This document shows, piece after piece, positions 10,985-21,314 of a DNA stretch of 64,000 nucleotides; position 1 is the stretch's first letter, and every line of letters starts with the position of its first letter. The notes under the pieces were generated by a model. That model saw nothing but the letters and a program-made list of their open reading frames with translations. It was not told the origin of the DNA and ran no database searches. This DNA comes from Ancylostoma caninum (lineage: Eukaryota; Nematoda; Chromadorea; Rhabditida; Ancylostomatidae), in contig JBAJFG010000479.1 of NCBI GenBank assembly GCA_037903475.1, positions 1,784,501 through 1,848,500 on the forward strand. Reading direction: 5' to 3'. The translations under genes were made by a program, and so were the position numbers.

Positions 10985-11205
10985 GTGGAAACAGTGAACA
11001 GTTGGTCTGCCGCGCCGCTTCACCTAAGCGGCATGGCAGAGCAGTTGGAAACTGTTGTTGTCGGGCGGCGTTTACCACCATTTTCTTTGTATCCCTGTCT
11101 TTTGGTTGAACACAAGCAAAACATCAGTATCGGCGACGCCCGGCAACTACAACACCCAGCTGTTCTGCCGCATCGCGTCGGTGATGCAGCACGGCAAACC
11201 AGACG
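10985..11205. mobile_element. Palindromic MITE, CCGCGCCGC family
   Basis: GTCTGCCGCGCCGCTTCACC near 11005 is mirrored by GGTGATGCAGCACGGCAAAC near 11180, and GTTGTTGTCGGGCGGCG is mirrored by CGACGCCCGGCAACTAC. The centre is TTTACCACCATTTTCTTTG-like. A related palindromic copy with the same TCTGCCGCGCCGC edge lies at about 31158-31385. Confidence 0.6.
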
Positions 11206-11999
11206 GACGTCATCACACGATGCAAGCGTGATTGGCCGGCACTGTATCTATGAATTTTGGAATAGACGACTCGGTACTTTCTTTTTCTGTGTGTGCTCTT
11301 CATTCTGGATGTTCTTTGTCTACTCAGCGCTGTTCTTTGGCACATCGTTCTACTGGACGTTCATACTTCGCAGTGCAGCGCAGTTCAGGGAATACCTACA
11401 CGCACAACAAAGTAATCTTTTCAGTTTTGAGGTCAAGAAGTTTAAGAAATATCAGTTGCTTTCGTGTCATAGCGATCAAGTGCGCATGAAATATGCATTT
11501 GATTGTCAAGGACCTGAACCGAATTTATACATTCTCCGACTGGCCGTAATGCGCCTGTAAGTGAGGCTCCAACGCTGCTTGAGAAATGCACGAGGTGAAT
11601 CACTGCGAATGGTCGCTTGCAAGAGAGGCAGCGTTATCTGATTGCTGAATGCCAGCGCGTGTGTGAGCTGGAAACACTGAACACCACGTTATCACGGGTG
11701 GAATCTTCGTCAGAAGAAGTCTTTCTCTGGAAAACGGTACAGAAAGAGGTTCCTTTGTAAACACATTCACTTTCGAGTCAAACTCAAAGATAACTGTCAC
11801 TGAAGCAATTACGACTACGGCGCAGTTTAAGAGCAATCAATACTGTAATCTGTTCCAGTGTTAAAAATAGTAGGAGGAACGCCACAAGGAAGAGCGAGGG
11901 AATGTGCGCAGGAATTGGGGAGGATGAAGAGAAAAACAGGAAACATTTATGATACATATGTAGTAAACAGTCGCCGTGTTTGAAACAGGTCCTAGATGC

Positions 12000-12560
12000 A
12001 TGTATTCAGGGCGATTTATACTTTATGCGAGCGTTAGTCGCGCGTCTGACGCACACATCCACTTTCAGAGGATATTTCATGAAGACCGATCAACACGGCA
12101 TGTATATCCTGGAAGAAAACACCGCACGAATGCCGCGAATGGACGCTATGCAGCAAAATGCGTGCGTCTCACTTGCGTCCGAGATACGTCAGGGCTGCGA
12201 CTGGCACTTCATCGTATATTACGTGTATAATACTTAATGTACACGTGCGTCGAACACATGCGCCTGACGTAAATTGCTCTTATGAAGCGCGTGCCATGAT
12301 ATGATGAAGCATGGGTTCAGACGCATCTCTTACGCAGCCCAGACGTAAGTGAGACGTACGCATTCGCGGCTACACTCGCTGGCTAAGTGGTATTCTCACA
12401 CCTGGTGCAAATGCATGCCACATTAACCGGTATTCATGGTAAATTCTTGGCAAACAAGGGGAATTTATACTAGATGCGTGCGTTTGACGTGGGTACGTCT
12501 ATATGATGAAGGATATGGCGAGTCTCATCGCTGGCGCAGCTCAGACGCACGGGTTTAGAG
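12000..12560. repeat. Clustered dispersed repeat (related copy at 61620-61860)
   Basis: AATTTATACTAGATGCGTGCG..GACGTGGGTACGTCTATAT at 12466 matches AATTTATACTGGATGCGTGCGAC at 61627. The unit CAGCTCAGACGCAC is shared. The stretch TTTCATGAAGACCGATCAACACGGCATGTA near 12080 is the reverse complement of sequence near 61765-61795. Several partial copies in both orientations lie in this 560-base interval. Confidence 0.6.
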
Positions 12561-12561
12561 T

Positions 12562-12920
12562 ATGCCCAGACTTCGCCAGCAATCGTGGCGATCGCCACGA
12601 CAGCCGGCTGTCGTTGCGATCGATACGACCGCCGGCGATCGCCACATGGATAAAGTGAATGAGGAGACCCCAGACGTAAGAGCGATGATAACAAATTGGG
12701 CGTGACGATTGATAGGCATCGTTTCCACTATTGCTATCATTCACATCGCCAGTTCATTTTGAGCACATCTTGGAGAGTACGGGCGATGAGCTCCGTTTGG
12801 CAGCGATCCATGGCGATGTAACCTGACAATTGATACGTATCATTTCCACGATCCTTATCTCTTATATCGCCGGTTCATTTCTATTCATTTTGAACTGGCG
12901 AAGTCTGGAGGAACTCTTAA
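12562..12920. repeat. Dispersed GC-rich repeat, copy B
   Basis: Matches copy A (3286-4010). Shared stretches include GCAATCGTGGCGATCGCCAC, GAATGAGGAGACC, TATTGCTATCATTCACATC and GGCGAAGTCTGG; the last is also found at 5301. Copy B is more compact and shows the continuous order of blocks that is interrupted in copy A. Confidence 0.6.
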
Positions 12921-13169
12921 TACCAATACGTTCGGATGAAAATACACCGAAAACATCAAACCTTCTGTTGTGCGCAATGTTCTCTCGTTTTTTTTTCCAG
13001 GTGCACAATTATGATGAGACAAAAATCACCGTTCGAAGTTTTATTAGATGTTAGTTTGGTCAGTATGTCATGCTACCAAGGATCACTCTTCGTGAATTAT
13101 TCCTTCACCTTTCTTGAACGGCGCCTTCTTGCTGTAGGCATTTCTTCACCTTCAGTTTGATTAGTTTGC

Positions 13170-13633
13170 TTAGTGCGCTTTCGCCCGCCTCTGAAATAAG
13201 TCCATGTAATAAGCTGTGAATACCGTCTCCAGGAATTCACTTGCGCACCTCTTGGACCTCGTGGATCTCACAGCTCGTGTCGACCTGCGGCTACGTCTTG
13301 ATCGTGAGCGGCGAGATTTTGAGCGGCGCGAGCGTGAGCGACCCGCTCGGCGGGACGTACCGCGTCGCGATCGCGAACGCGATTGCGTTGGCGATTCACT
13401 ACCGCCGCGCGATTTCCTTGCTCCTCGTCGGGATCGCGATCGTCTTCCTCTTCTTGACTTCCCAGCACCTGGAAATTGGCACACACTCACAACTATCATC
13501 TCAAAGTGGAGGTTAGAAGTTGATACCCTTCCCTACCTGAGGGAGAAGACGAGGAGCTTGTTCTGGATCTGCTCCTTGCACCACGGCGACTTCGACCCCG
13601 CCGGCTTCTACCTCTTCGTTGAGAGCAAGGCAT
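13170..13633 (-). CDS. Arg/Ser-only basic protein, possible SR or protamine-like
   Basis: Two exons, 13537-13633 and 13170-13468 on the minus strand, join through a 68-base intron with a GTAGGG donor and a TTTCCAG acceptor, giving 131 residues that start at the ATG at 13633. Roughly one third of residues are Arg, and most of the rest is Ser, Gly and Lys, in runs such as RGRSRRGRSRRGARSRSRT and RSRSRRSKSRRSRSRRSRR. The last 25 or so residues are not RS-like. No RRM is present in the exons or upstream on this strand. It could be the RS tail of a broken SR splicing factor, or a stand-alone basic protein of the kind nematodes use in sperm chromatin. No clear trans-splice acceptor precedes the ATG. 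The final exon may end earlier at a donor near the AGGTGCGC at about 13248. Confidence 0.5.
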
Positions 13634-16249
13634 TGTTAGTGAATGAGTCGCACCGACCCATCCCTTCTTTTATACTCTGTTACTCCCATATCAATGTTAT
13701 CATCGAACACATCATTTAAAGCCGGTCCCATTCTATTCATCACTTATTGGTCGGGGTTCTTCTGAAAATGCACTATGCGATCGAGTTGAGAGCTGTGGAA
13801 GACGATGATGCCCAAACTAGACCAACTCGATGAGATTTTTTTTAAATGATCGATATATCGATCAGTTCGGCTCTTCACTCGTTTCAACTACTCAATATTT
13901 CAGAAAAACTTAACTTTTGGGGTTTCTCTGACAGCAGATTCTTCGGATGTGATTCAAAAATCGATTGATTCGAAACTCGAACTCGATTCGGCTAGCCACC
14001 GGCTCTCGTGGGGTTCGCTGTGATTACCAGGCACTTCTGGGGATGCTCTTAATCCTATTCCTCGGAAGACGCTCCTTGTGGGTAATTTTATCCATCCTAG
14101 GGTGAACGGATGCCTTTCGCCCTCTGTGTAGGTAAAATGCTGCGTAAAGCTCCCGTGATTTGTCTTTTTTACGAAGTGAGTTTAATGCTGCGGAACTGAA
14201 AACTCCAAGGAATTGACAGCTAACTCTGCTGAAGATTCTGGATGATCCCAATCAATCCTTCCCAGGAACGGCTAATTCGGCCTGAGGAAGACATCTTTGA
14301 CGAAGTGAGGCAGAAATCCATTTGTCCAATCACGTTCAGGGGCTGGAAATCCTTTAGCAACAAAAGAGTACTGAATATCCAGGGGATAATACTCAGAATA
14401 ATATCCAGGAGTGCTAAGATTGCATTCCTGGGAAGAGCACAGCTGGAGAACTGCCAGACGGCAACAACGGCGTCAGTGGATTAGCCACTAAAGCTCATCC
14501 ACTCCTTGATCACAAGGATTTGTGTCAGATATCCGTTAGTGCGTTCTGCTTAGCCTTCTGAGCACAGCTTAAACATGGACTTGTGCAATGATGGTCAACA
14601 ATTCCTCCAAGATTAGCAGTATGTAGGATTTTGTTGCTTCTTTTATGGAATAGGAGCTGTATGAGCTGGTCTCAGCAAGGGCTTACGCTAAGTGCTTCAT
14701 ATTGGATGGACACGAGGTTGGCCTTAGCTGGCTATTCCGAGAGTAAAAGCGAGTGGATGCTGCCCGGTAAGTAGAAGAGAAGCACATGTGACGAATTCAG
14801 CCGTGATACTGTAGATTTCTCCGCCTACTAACATTCAACGCCTGCCAATGTGTTCACGCATCGGCATTTCAACCACGTCTCAACGTATTATAAATTTGTT
14901 CCAGAATTCTCTTTATCTTCTGAATTGTACACCATGTATCAGATCTGTTTTGATTTCAGTTGATATTTGACGCCGAAACTATTTGATTTTTGATCTTACC
15001 ATCCTTTCCAAAGTAGACTACGAGATTGTATCCCAGTTCTTTTTGTGCTGGCAGATTCGCGTCCAGAATCGCGCGTGTGATGGTAAATTATCCACGGGAG
15101 TCGTAAGAGGTCATGGGAATCACTGTGAAGGAGTAAAATTTTGCATCTAGAAGCGTGGGTTCCTCTTCATTCGGTTTGAATAGGGGGAGTCGTATGGAGG
15201 AGAAGATCATTGTGGGAGCAAGTTTGTGTGCAGAAAAACAGATAGAGGGAGGATCGCCCGGAGGAGGGGTAGGTAGGATTTTGTGGGTAGAACGGGGTGG
15301 GGGGGGGGGGTCGTGGTGATGCCGATTTTTACCATCACCATACTTTACTCTGTTTGCGTCCCTTAATGGTGCTGTTCGGTGTTCCGTTTGATCCTATATT
15401 GGGTTTGCTTGTGATTTTACTCTATAGAATCCAGAGTATATAAGTTATTCTTCCGATTCGTGACCGCGCATTTCTTTCGCGTTATCGATGCTTCTGATCT
15501 TTGAACTTTAAAATAAACAACTCGGGGAAACTTTTGCATCAATCTACATATACAATCCGTACTTGGAAAAATATGTGGCTGGGAGAAAACCAGACAAACT
15601 AATACCAAGATCTTATTGGATTGGTGAGAAAATTATTCGCGTTTTTAGTTGCATGATTTTCAATGCGAAAAAATTCCCGGTTTTCCTATTGCTGGTAGAG
15701 GAAGTTGTATACCATCTTGTAGCGTACTTCATGACTTTCGCAACAGCCCTATTTATTTGAAAATAGAAATTTGCGTTTTTTTTTAAATTTTTAGTTCTAG
15801 AGCGGAAGTTAGCCAAACAATATTTCTGCCCACATCGTTTTGCATAGTAAAACTTGGCGGTCTCGCAGGACCATTGCCTTCCGTCGATCCCAGAAGAAAC
15901 CACTTCAACTGTACGCCGAACCAAGAACATCTGTATTGCTGCTAAAGATTTGGAAACTATAAAGCCTTCAAGCTTAATAAAAGCTTGGTTTTGAAGCAAG
16001 TTGTATGTAGGGTTCAGAATAGAGGGATTGAAAGTGCGCATTATTCTTGTACCAATCTATTATTTTGCAGGTGTGCGCATTATTCTTGTACCAATTCATT
16101 ATTTTGCAGGTGAAGTCATATAGTAGCAGTATTACAGATTTCTTGGCGTATTCTAACGATGAGCGATCAAATGGATTAAAACAGAGAAAAAAATCTACCA
16201 GAAAAACCTGGTCATGTGTTAATCTTTGCGGGAATTCTTCGTAATGGTA

Positions 16250-16405
16250 TAGGAAACTCCAAACGTACGTAGACAAGAGTCGAGATCGCGGCGCGGATCT
16301 CATGGGTAGAGACGCAGGCGCACACTATGCTGAGCTCCCATGACTCTGCCCAAGAGAGCCGCGCCGCAGTCTCGACTCTTGACTGCGTACGTTTGGAGTT
16401 CTCTG
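16250..16405. mobile_element. 156-bp palindromic MITE, copy 1
   Basis: Ends TAGGAAACTCCAAACGTACG and CGTACGTTTGGAGTTCTCTG are inverted repeats flanked by TA on both sides. The arms extend through AAGAGTCGAGA/TCTCGACTCTT and GCGGCGCGG/CCGCGCCGC. Same length and family as 20854-21009. Confidence 0.8.
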
Positions 16406-16554
16406 TAAATGTTTTAGTTCCGTTAGATTCCATTTTCTAAATATTGGAGGAGGTAAAAAGTTCACGAATTAGATATACATATCTTCTTTCAGTGTTTTCT
16501 TAGCTCCACTATGTATTGGTGAACATCCCTTGTTGCTCAGAATTGAGGTCAAAC

Positions 16555-16765
16555 GTAAGGCAGCGGGTATACTCCTCCAGGAGTATAGCACCTAGCATGA
16601 CCGTCGCAGTGGTGACTTCATTCTTAACACGTATCGATTGTGAGTGGTCCAAAATTGGCGATTGACTGTCACGACACGCCCACAATCAATGCGCATCAAA
16701 AATGAAGTCGCCAGTCTTCGGGGATGCCAGGTGCTATACTCCTCAAGGAGTATACCCTCAACCTA
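16555..16765. mobile_element. Palindromic element ending in TATACTCC..GGAGTATA
   Basis: The short palindrome TATACTCCTCCAGGAGTATA at 16568-16587 and TATACTCCTCAAGGAGTATA near 16735-16754 form the two ends. Inside them, TAGCACCTAGCATG mirrors GATGCCAGGTGCTA and GACTTCATTCTTAACACG mirrors the ATGAAGTC end. The inner unit CGATTGTG..CACAATCAATGCG recurs elsewhere in the window. Confidence 0.65.
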
Positions 16766-17786
16766 AGCTGTATTAAATCTTCGGAAATTTTGCTTTAATT
16801 TATCGGGAAGATAACAACACCGCCACTATTCTCGAAAGAACCTCAGAATTTTTGTTAATGACAGGTTTGGAAAACAACTCTCAGTCAGAATGAGTGCCTT
16901 CTCATTAGAAACATCTCTTCACTTCTTTCAATCCTGTTGTCAGCCTTTCCCTGAATAGGACTGGACACACTTCCCAGTCCACGCTCAGTTATGGGATGAC
17001 TAATTTTTCAAAAATTTGCTGGCAAACCTATGCCAAGATCTCAGGTGCAAGAAAACGAAGTCTAGTGCATTCTTCAAATGGGAAATGAAGGTGAACTTTG
17101 TGCAACAAACACTGTAAGGTTGTTCTAAAAATCACTGCGATTGTTTAAAAATGGTCTTTGAAACCAGCGCGCATATTGATTGGTGACGTGGCATGTGTGC
17201 GCGCTTCGTGTCGAGCCGCTAGTATTTGTTGTTGTAGATCATTTGTATTTGATGGTGTCAGTAGGACTTCATTCAGTTAATTTTTGTTTTGAAATATGGG
17301 ATGATACATGTTGGGTTGGAATTAGATGCTCATTTTATGATCAGAAAAGATGTGGTTGATGTTTTTGTGGATTAGAAGATTGTTTACAGTCTGTTCAGAA
17401 AATGGATGTGTGTGCGCGGGACGTATCGTAGCGACACGATAGTCACATTTCTGTGAATGGAGAGTAGGGTTACCACCTACGGGGAGCTTTGCTTGTGATT
17501 TCAGGAATGTTCCGGGTTAGGAGCCTTCAGAGCACCGCAACTGTGAAAGATGGTTGACATGCGTTGCTGTGAAGGTAATACTAGTGGATACGATTCTGGG
17601 AAATGTTTATAGGAATTGTGCATAAAACTGCAACTCTCGCACTAATGGCAAGCATTGAATTCTTTGTTTCTTAGATAAGCACCGCATGATTCAACATGTT
17701 TCTCTCCTCAATTTTTCTTCAACTGTCATCTCCGATAAAACGCATTATAGTTTTTGCAGTGGGTTGGAGGTATAGAAAGAGGTAAT

Positions 17787-17991
17787 TACTCTGATAACTG
17801 TGCAGCCAATTGCCAGTTGCTGCCATCTTCCCCTCGATTGCTGCTCAAGCTGTCGGCCCTTTAGCAGCAGTTGCTGAGGGACGGCAGCAACCAAGGGGAG
17901 GACGGGAGCAATTGGCAACCGTTGCTGCTAGGGTTTCTACTTGAACCATTACGCCGTTTGGTCTGCGTTCTCCTGCACAGTTATCAGAGTA
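17787..17991. mobile_element. 205-bp MITE with perfect 19-bp terminal inverted repeats
   Basis: TACTCTGATAACTGTGCAG at 17787-17805 is exactly mirrored by CTGCACAGTTATCAGAGTA at 17973-17991. A second internal pair (CAATTGCCAGTTGCTGCC and GGAGCAATTGGCAA) continues the fold. TA at both edges. The ORF over it is chance. Confidence 0.8.
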
Positions 17992-18506
17992 TTAGCCTGC
18001 GAGAGCTTCTGCCCAAGGAAAGAGGTAAGCGTTGTTGTGGGGTAAGAAGGGTGGGGGGGGGGGGAGAGATTCTGAATTTCTCGCATTCGCTCCTTCCGTG
18101 TGCCGGAGTTCAAATGGGTTCCGTCCCCTTAATGGATGCCAAGAACATCGTACTGTTCACTGAAGAACTTCGTGAAGAAGTCTGACCATCGCGTAGGCGG
18201 TTGTAGAATCCAGCTGCTGATCTCTCTCGTACCACAGTTATCGCAAAGTTAATGAAGAATATTAACGGTGCTTATCGATTTTCGTCTCTCGTCGCCGATG
18301 TCGGCCACCAGCTGTCGCGCTTGCCAGCGACGGCGAAGCGGGGTGTCATACTCCACGCGGAGTATAGCGGCAGCATAACGTATGGCGGAACGCCGGTATC
18401 CTTCCCTCAATTGTGTGAGGCAGGTTACTCCCGGGGTCACCTCTATTCGAGTACGCTGACCGAATTCTCATCGTGCTTGCGTCATGTTGACTTCCCGGCC
18501 TACGTA

Positions 18507-18650
18507 CAGTCCTTCTTAAAAATACTTGCCTCATGCTTCACCGCCCATCTGCTAAGCCGCAACGCATCAGCTATGCATTATCATACGTGATGTGACGTGG
18601 CCAAGCTGACGGACGGTTCAGCGTGAGGCAAGAATTTTTGAGAAAGACTG
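18507..18650. mobile_element. 144-bp MITE with CAGTCCTT ends
   Basis: CAGTCCTTCTTAAAAATACT is mirrored by the right end AGAATTTTTGAGAAAGACTG, each flanked by TA. It lies directly beside the 838-bp element that starts at 18655; the shared junction reads TATA, consistent with one TA-targeting element inserted at the edge of another. Confidence 0.75.
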
Positions 18651-18654
18651 TATA

Positions 18655-19492
18655 CAGTCCTTGTGCGCAATCGGTAGAAACTTTTCGAGGGCGCCTAGCC
18701 TGCGGCGCGTGCGCGGCGCGGCCCGCTGGTAACAGCGGTCCGGTGTCCTCGATCAGCTGTTCAAGGACACCTTTCGTCAGGTATTGGGTCCAGGTAGGCG
18801 CTTTTCATCGGTTTTCTTTATTATTCGGAGTACTTTGGACCTTTGAGGCCTGTGGCTGACCGACATTGATCGGAAGGCCCGCATGCCCCGTTTTTGCACG
18901 TTTCACCTTTCTTTGCTTTTGAACGCATTTTTCATTTGTTCTTGGCCCCGTAGAAAGCTGCTTGTCCCAGGTAGCCTCTTCTTAGTAGGAAAGAGGACCC
19001 TGGGATGTGGCGGCTGATAACGGGGCCCTTTACCCAAGAAAAAAAAACATGCGACGAAAACAAAAATTGACGACCATGCGAACAGGGACGGAACGTCAAC
19101 GATTCCGAACAAAATAAAAGGTCCCGTTGTCAGCCACCACGACCCAGGGTCCTCTTTCCTACAGAGAAGAGGCTACCTGGAACAAGCAGCTTTCTACGGG
19201 GCCAAAAATAAATGAAAAACACATTCAAAAGCAGAGAAAGATGGAACGTGCAAAAAACGGGCCATGCGGGCCGTCCGATCAATATCGGTCAGCCACAGGC
19301 CTCAACGGTCCAAAGTACTCCAGATAATAGAGAAAACCGATGAAAAGCGCCTACCTTGGCCCAATAGTGAAGACAGGTGTCCTCGAACAGCTGATCGGGG
19401 ACGCCGGACCGCTGTTACCAGCGGGCTGCGCCGCGCACGCGCCGCAAGTCCGGCGCGCTTGAAAACTTTCTACCGATTGCGCACAAGGACTG
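18655..19492 (+). mobile_element. 838-bp fold-back transposon, copy 1
   Basis: The element runs CAGTCCTTGTGCGCAATCGG..CCGATTGCGCACAAGGACTG, with TA on each side. The two arms, each close to 400 bases, are inverted copies along nearly their whole length, leaving a loop of roughly 80 bases around ATGCGACGAAAACAAAAATT. The blocks GCGCGTGCGCGGCGC, GGTAACAGCGGTCCGG and AGAAAGCTGCTTGT are clear in both arms. No transposase frame exists. A second copy of the same length lies inverted at 27194-28031. TIR and TA target resemble Tc1/mariner-type elements, an inference. Confidence 0.85.
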
Positions 19493-20853
19493 TATGTAGC
19501 TGAAGCACTTGGATGTTTGTTCCGTTGAGCGAGAATGGCGCATCCAGGACCTCTTCATTCCTCATGGACATCGTCTTCTCCAGATTTAGAGGAAAGAAGC
19601 AGTGTGTGTGAGAAGATGCAAGAATAGAAATAGTGTGGAACGCTCGAGACCTTGCAAGCAATCAATAAGGGCAGAGAACATAGGTATCCCGCTCTCGAGT
19701 GACGTCACAGATCCCACGTGGCATCGTGACAGGACCCAGCGCTGCAAGAACTTTCCACCCCTTAGGCTTTTGCAATTTTTCGAGTTCTTTGGTGATCACG
19801 GTGCTTTTCTGAAGTATAAGTAGAATTTCTTGTTTGTGGCCTCTCATAACTCTTATCTCTTCTTCATTCGATTGAAGTAATCACTGTAAACTGCCCAAAT
19901 GTAGTATAAGAGTACGTGGGGGTCAGCTCTATGTGACCACTTCGGTGGTTTTCAGGTGTTGACCCTATTTGTTAGGGTTCGCTTAGCCAGAGCTAGTGGC
20001 AAAAGGGGCTACGTATTTGTGAACGCCAAATTGCACACCATATTTACTTTGAAGAGGGATCAAATCTCGCTACTACCCCGAATATAAATTTTCAGGGCTC
20101 TCTCTCTCGGAAAGCCATCCCTGTCCTACTGATGAGCCTGATCGGGTGTCTACAAGCATTCTAATTGGAGTGACGTCCCTCAACGACGAAACTCTGTAGA
20201 GATAGCTGCCGCCGCGTGCAAGTTCTGGGCGCAAGCTGACACCTATCTGAAACGCTGCCTAATACATACTCTTCGAGGAGCATAGCGGTTTCTGTCGCTG
20301 CGGGCGCCAGCCATACATAGTTAGTGCCAGATAGTGTATATATGCGGCTCTAAGCATTACGGACAGAGCGTCATGGCTCAAACCTAAAGGACTTTTGTTT
20401 AGGTCTACCAGTGCTGCTTTGTGAGTAATGCTATGGAGCTGACTACACCGTTTGTCAGCAAATTTGGCGAGGACTGTGCAAATCTTTCTCGTTGAGTGAA
20501 CAGTGCTTGTTGGGACAAAATTGTAGTGTTGCCACTAGCGTGCTTAATTCTTGTACTGCCGCAGTATAGGCAGCACCCGCTCAAATCTTTGTGTTTAAGA
20601 TTTTGGTCGATTTTGGAGTTTTGAGGAATCTGTAACTCATATCCAACAGTGAAATAGCGGGAAACGCATGGGAAATTCACGAAATGCGACTAAGCGAGCT
20701 CCGTTTGACACTCGTGGGTCCCGCCACGAGGAAGTCACCGCGCTCGTTCAAGCGACCACGGCCTGTGTGCGCCGACACGTGCGATGCAGGTGTGTTCGTG
20801 ACTTCGATTTGGATTTCTTCGCAGATAATTCATGATTCTTTGTGTTCGGTGTA

Positions 20854-21009
20854 CAGGGAACTCCAAATGTACGCAGACAACGGTAGAGACCGCGGCGCGG
20901 CCCTTTCGGGCAGAGACACGGGCGCTATGCTTGCTGAGCGCCTGCGTCTCTGCCCAAGAGAACCGCACCGCGGTCCCGACCCTTGTCCGCGTACATTTGG
21001 AGTTTCCTA
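20854..21009. mobile_element. 156-bp palindromic MITE, copy 2
   Basis: CAGGGAACTCCAAATGTACG at the left is mirrored by CGTACATTTGGAGTTTCCTA at the right, TA on both sides, with the GACCGCGGCGCGG/CCGCACCGCGGTC inner pair. Same size and family as 16250-16405. The long ORF across it is produced by the palindrome. Confidence 0.8.
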
Positions 21010-21285
21010 TACATTTTCTTGTGATGCGCTGACAATTTGTTCCACTATCGGCGGTTTAACTCGGAAGGGAGAATTTCTGTATAGATTGGATCTACTCGGA
21101 AGCGAGGCGCTGACTTCAATGAAACCGAAACTCTAGCTTGGAACATTAGTTTCTTTATTGAATGTATTCTTACACCTTATTTGCATTTATTCTTCTGCTT
21201 CAGTTTTTCTTCCATCTTTATTAATTAGTCTCGCAAATAATTCGTATTTCCTCCGTCAAGAACGTTCAAACATTAAGACCACAAC

Positions 21286-21296
21286 AAATCATTCAG
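21286..21296 (+). promoter_or_regulatory. Possible spliced-leader acceptor for the RG/RS gene
   Basis: AAATCATTCAG ends 18 bases before the ATG at 21315, with no upstream exon that would splice to it. The preceding tract is only weakly T-rich, so the call is tentative. Confidence 0.4.
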
Positions 21297-21314
21297 GTCT
21301 AAAATCCGGTGTCA

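Larger units (their letters stand above)
10803..13169. other. Repeat-rich intergenic region
   Basis: No supported exon. The region contains a palindromic element at about 10985-11205, a cluster of related repeats at 12000-12560 and copy B of the dispersed GC-rich repeat. ORFs of up to 191 codons lie over the palindromic element and lack codon or splice support. Confidence 0.6.
13634..21314. other. MITE-dense intergenic region
   Basis: No exon chain was found. Besides the elements listed individually, it holds a tandem 38-base duplication at about 16034-16110 (each copy ends ATTATTTTGCAG), poly-G tracts at 15299-15310 and 18053-18064, and a hairpin near 19918-19966 (GGGGTCAGCTCTATGTGACC..GGTGTTGACCC). 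The remainder is unique-looking sequence without recognisable content. Confidence 0.55.

Noticed and set aside
10985..11560. 191-codon plus-strand ORF
   Set aside because: The first third is a palindromic MITE and the rest is low-complexity translation without splice context.
13216..13719. 167-codon plus-strand ORF
   Set aside because: It is the antisense shadow of the RS-rich minus-strand exons, which have a proper intron in phase.
18903..19327. ORFs conserved between 18.9-19.3 kb and 27.4-27.8 kb
   Set aside because: Conservation reflects two copies of one transposon; the frames overlap on both strands in a palindrome and have no coding features.
20684..21136. 150-codon plus-strand ORF
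   Set aside because: Produced by the 156-bp MITE palindrome, which keeps GC-rich arms free of stops in several frames.
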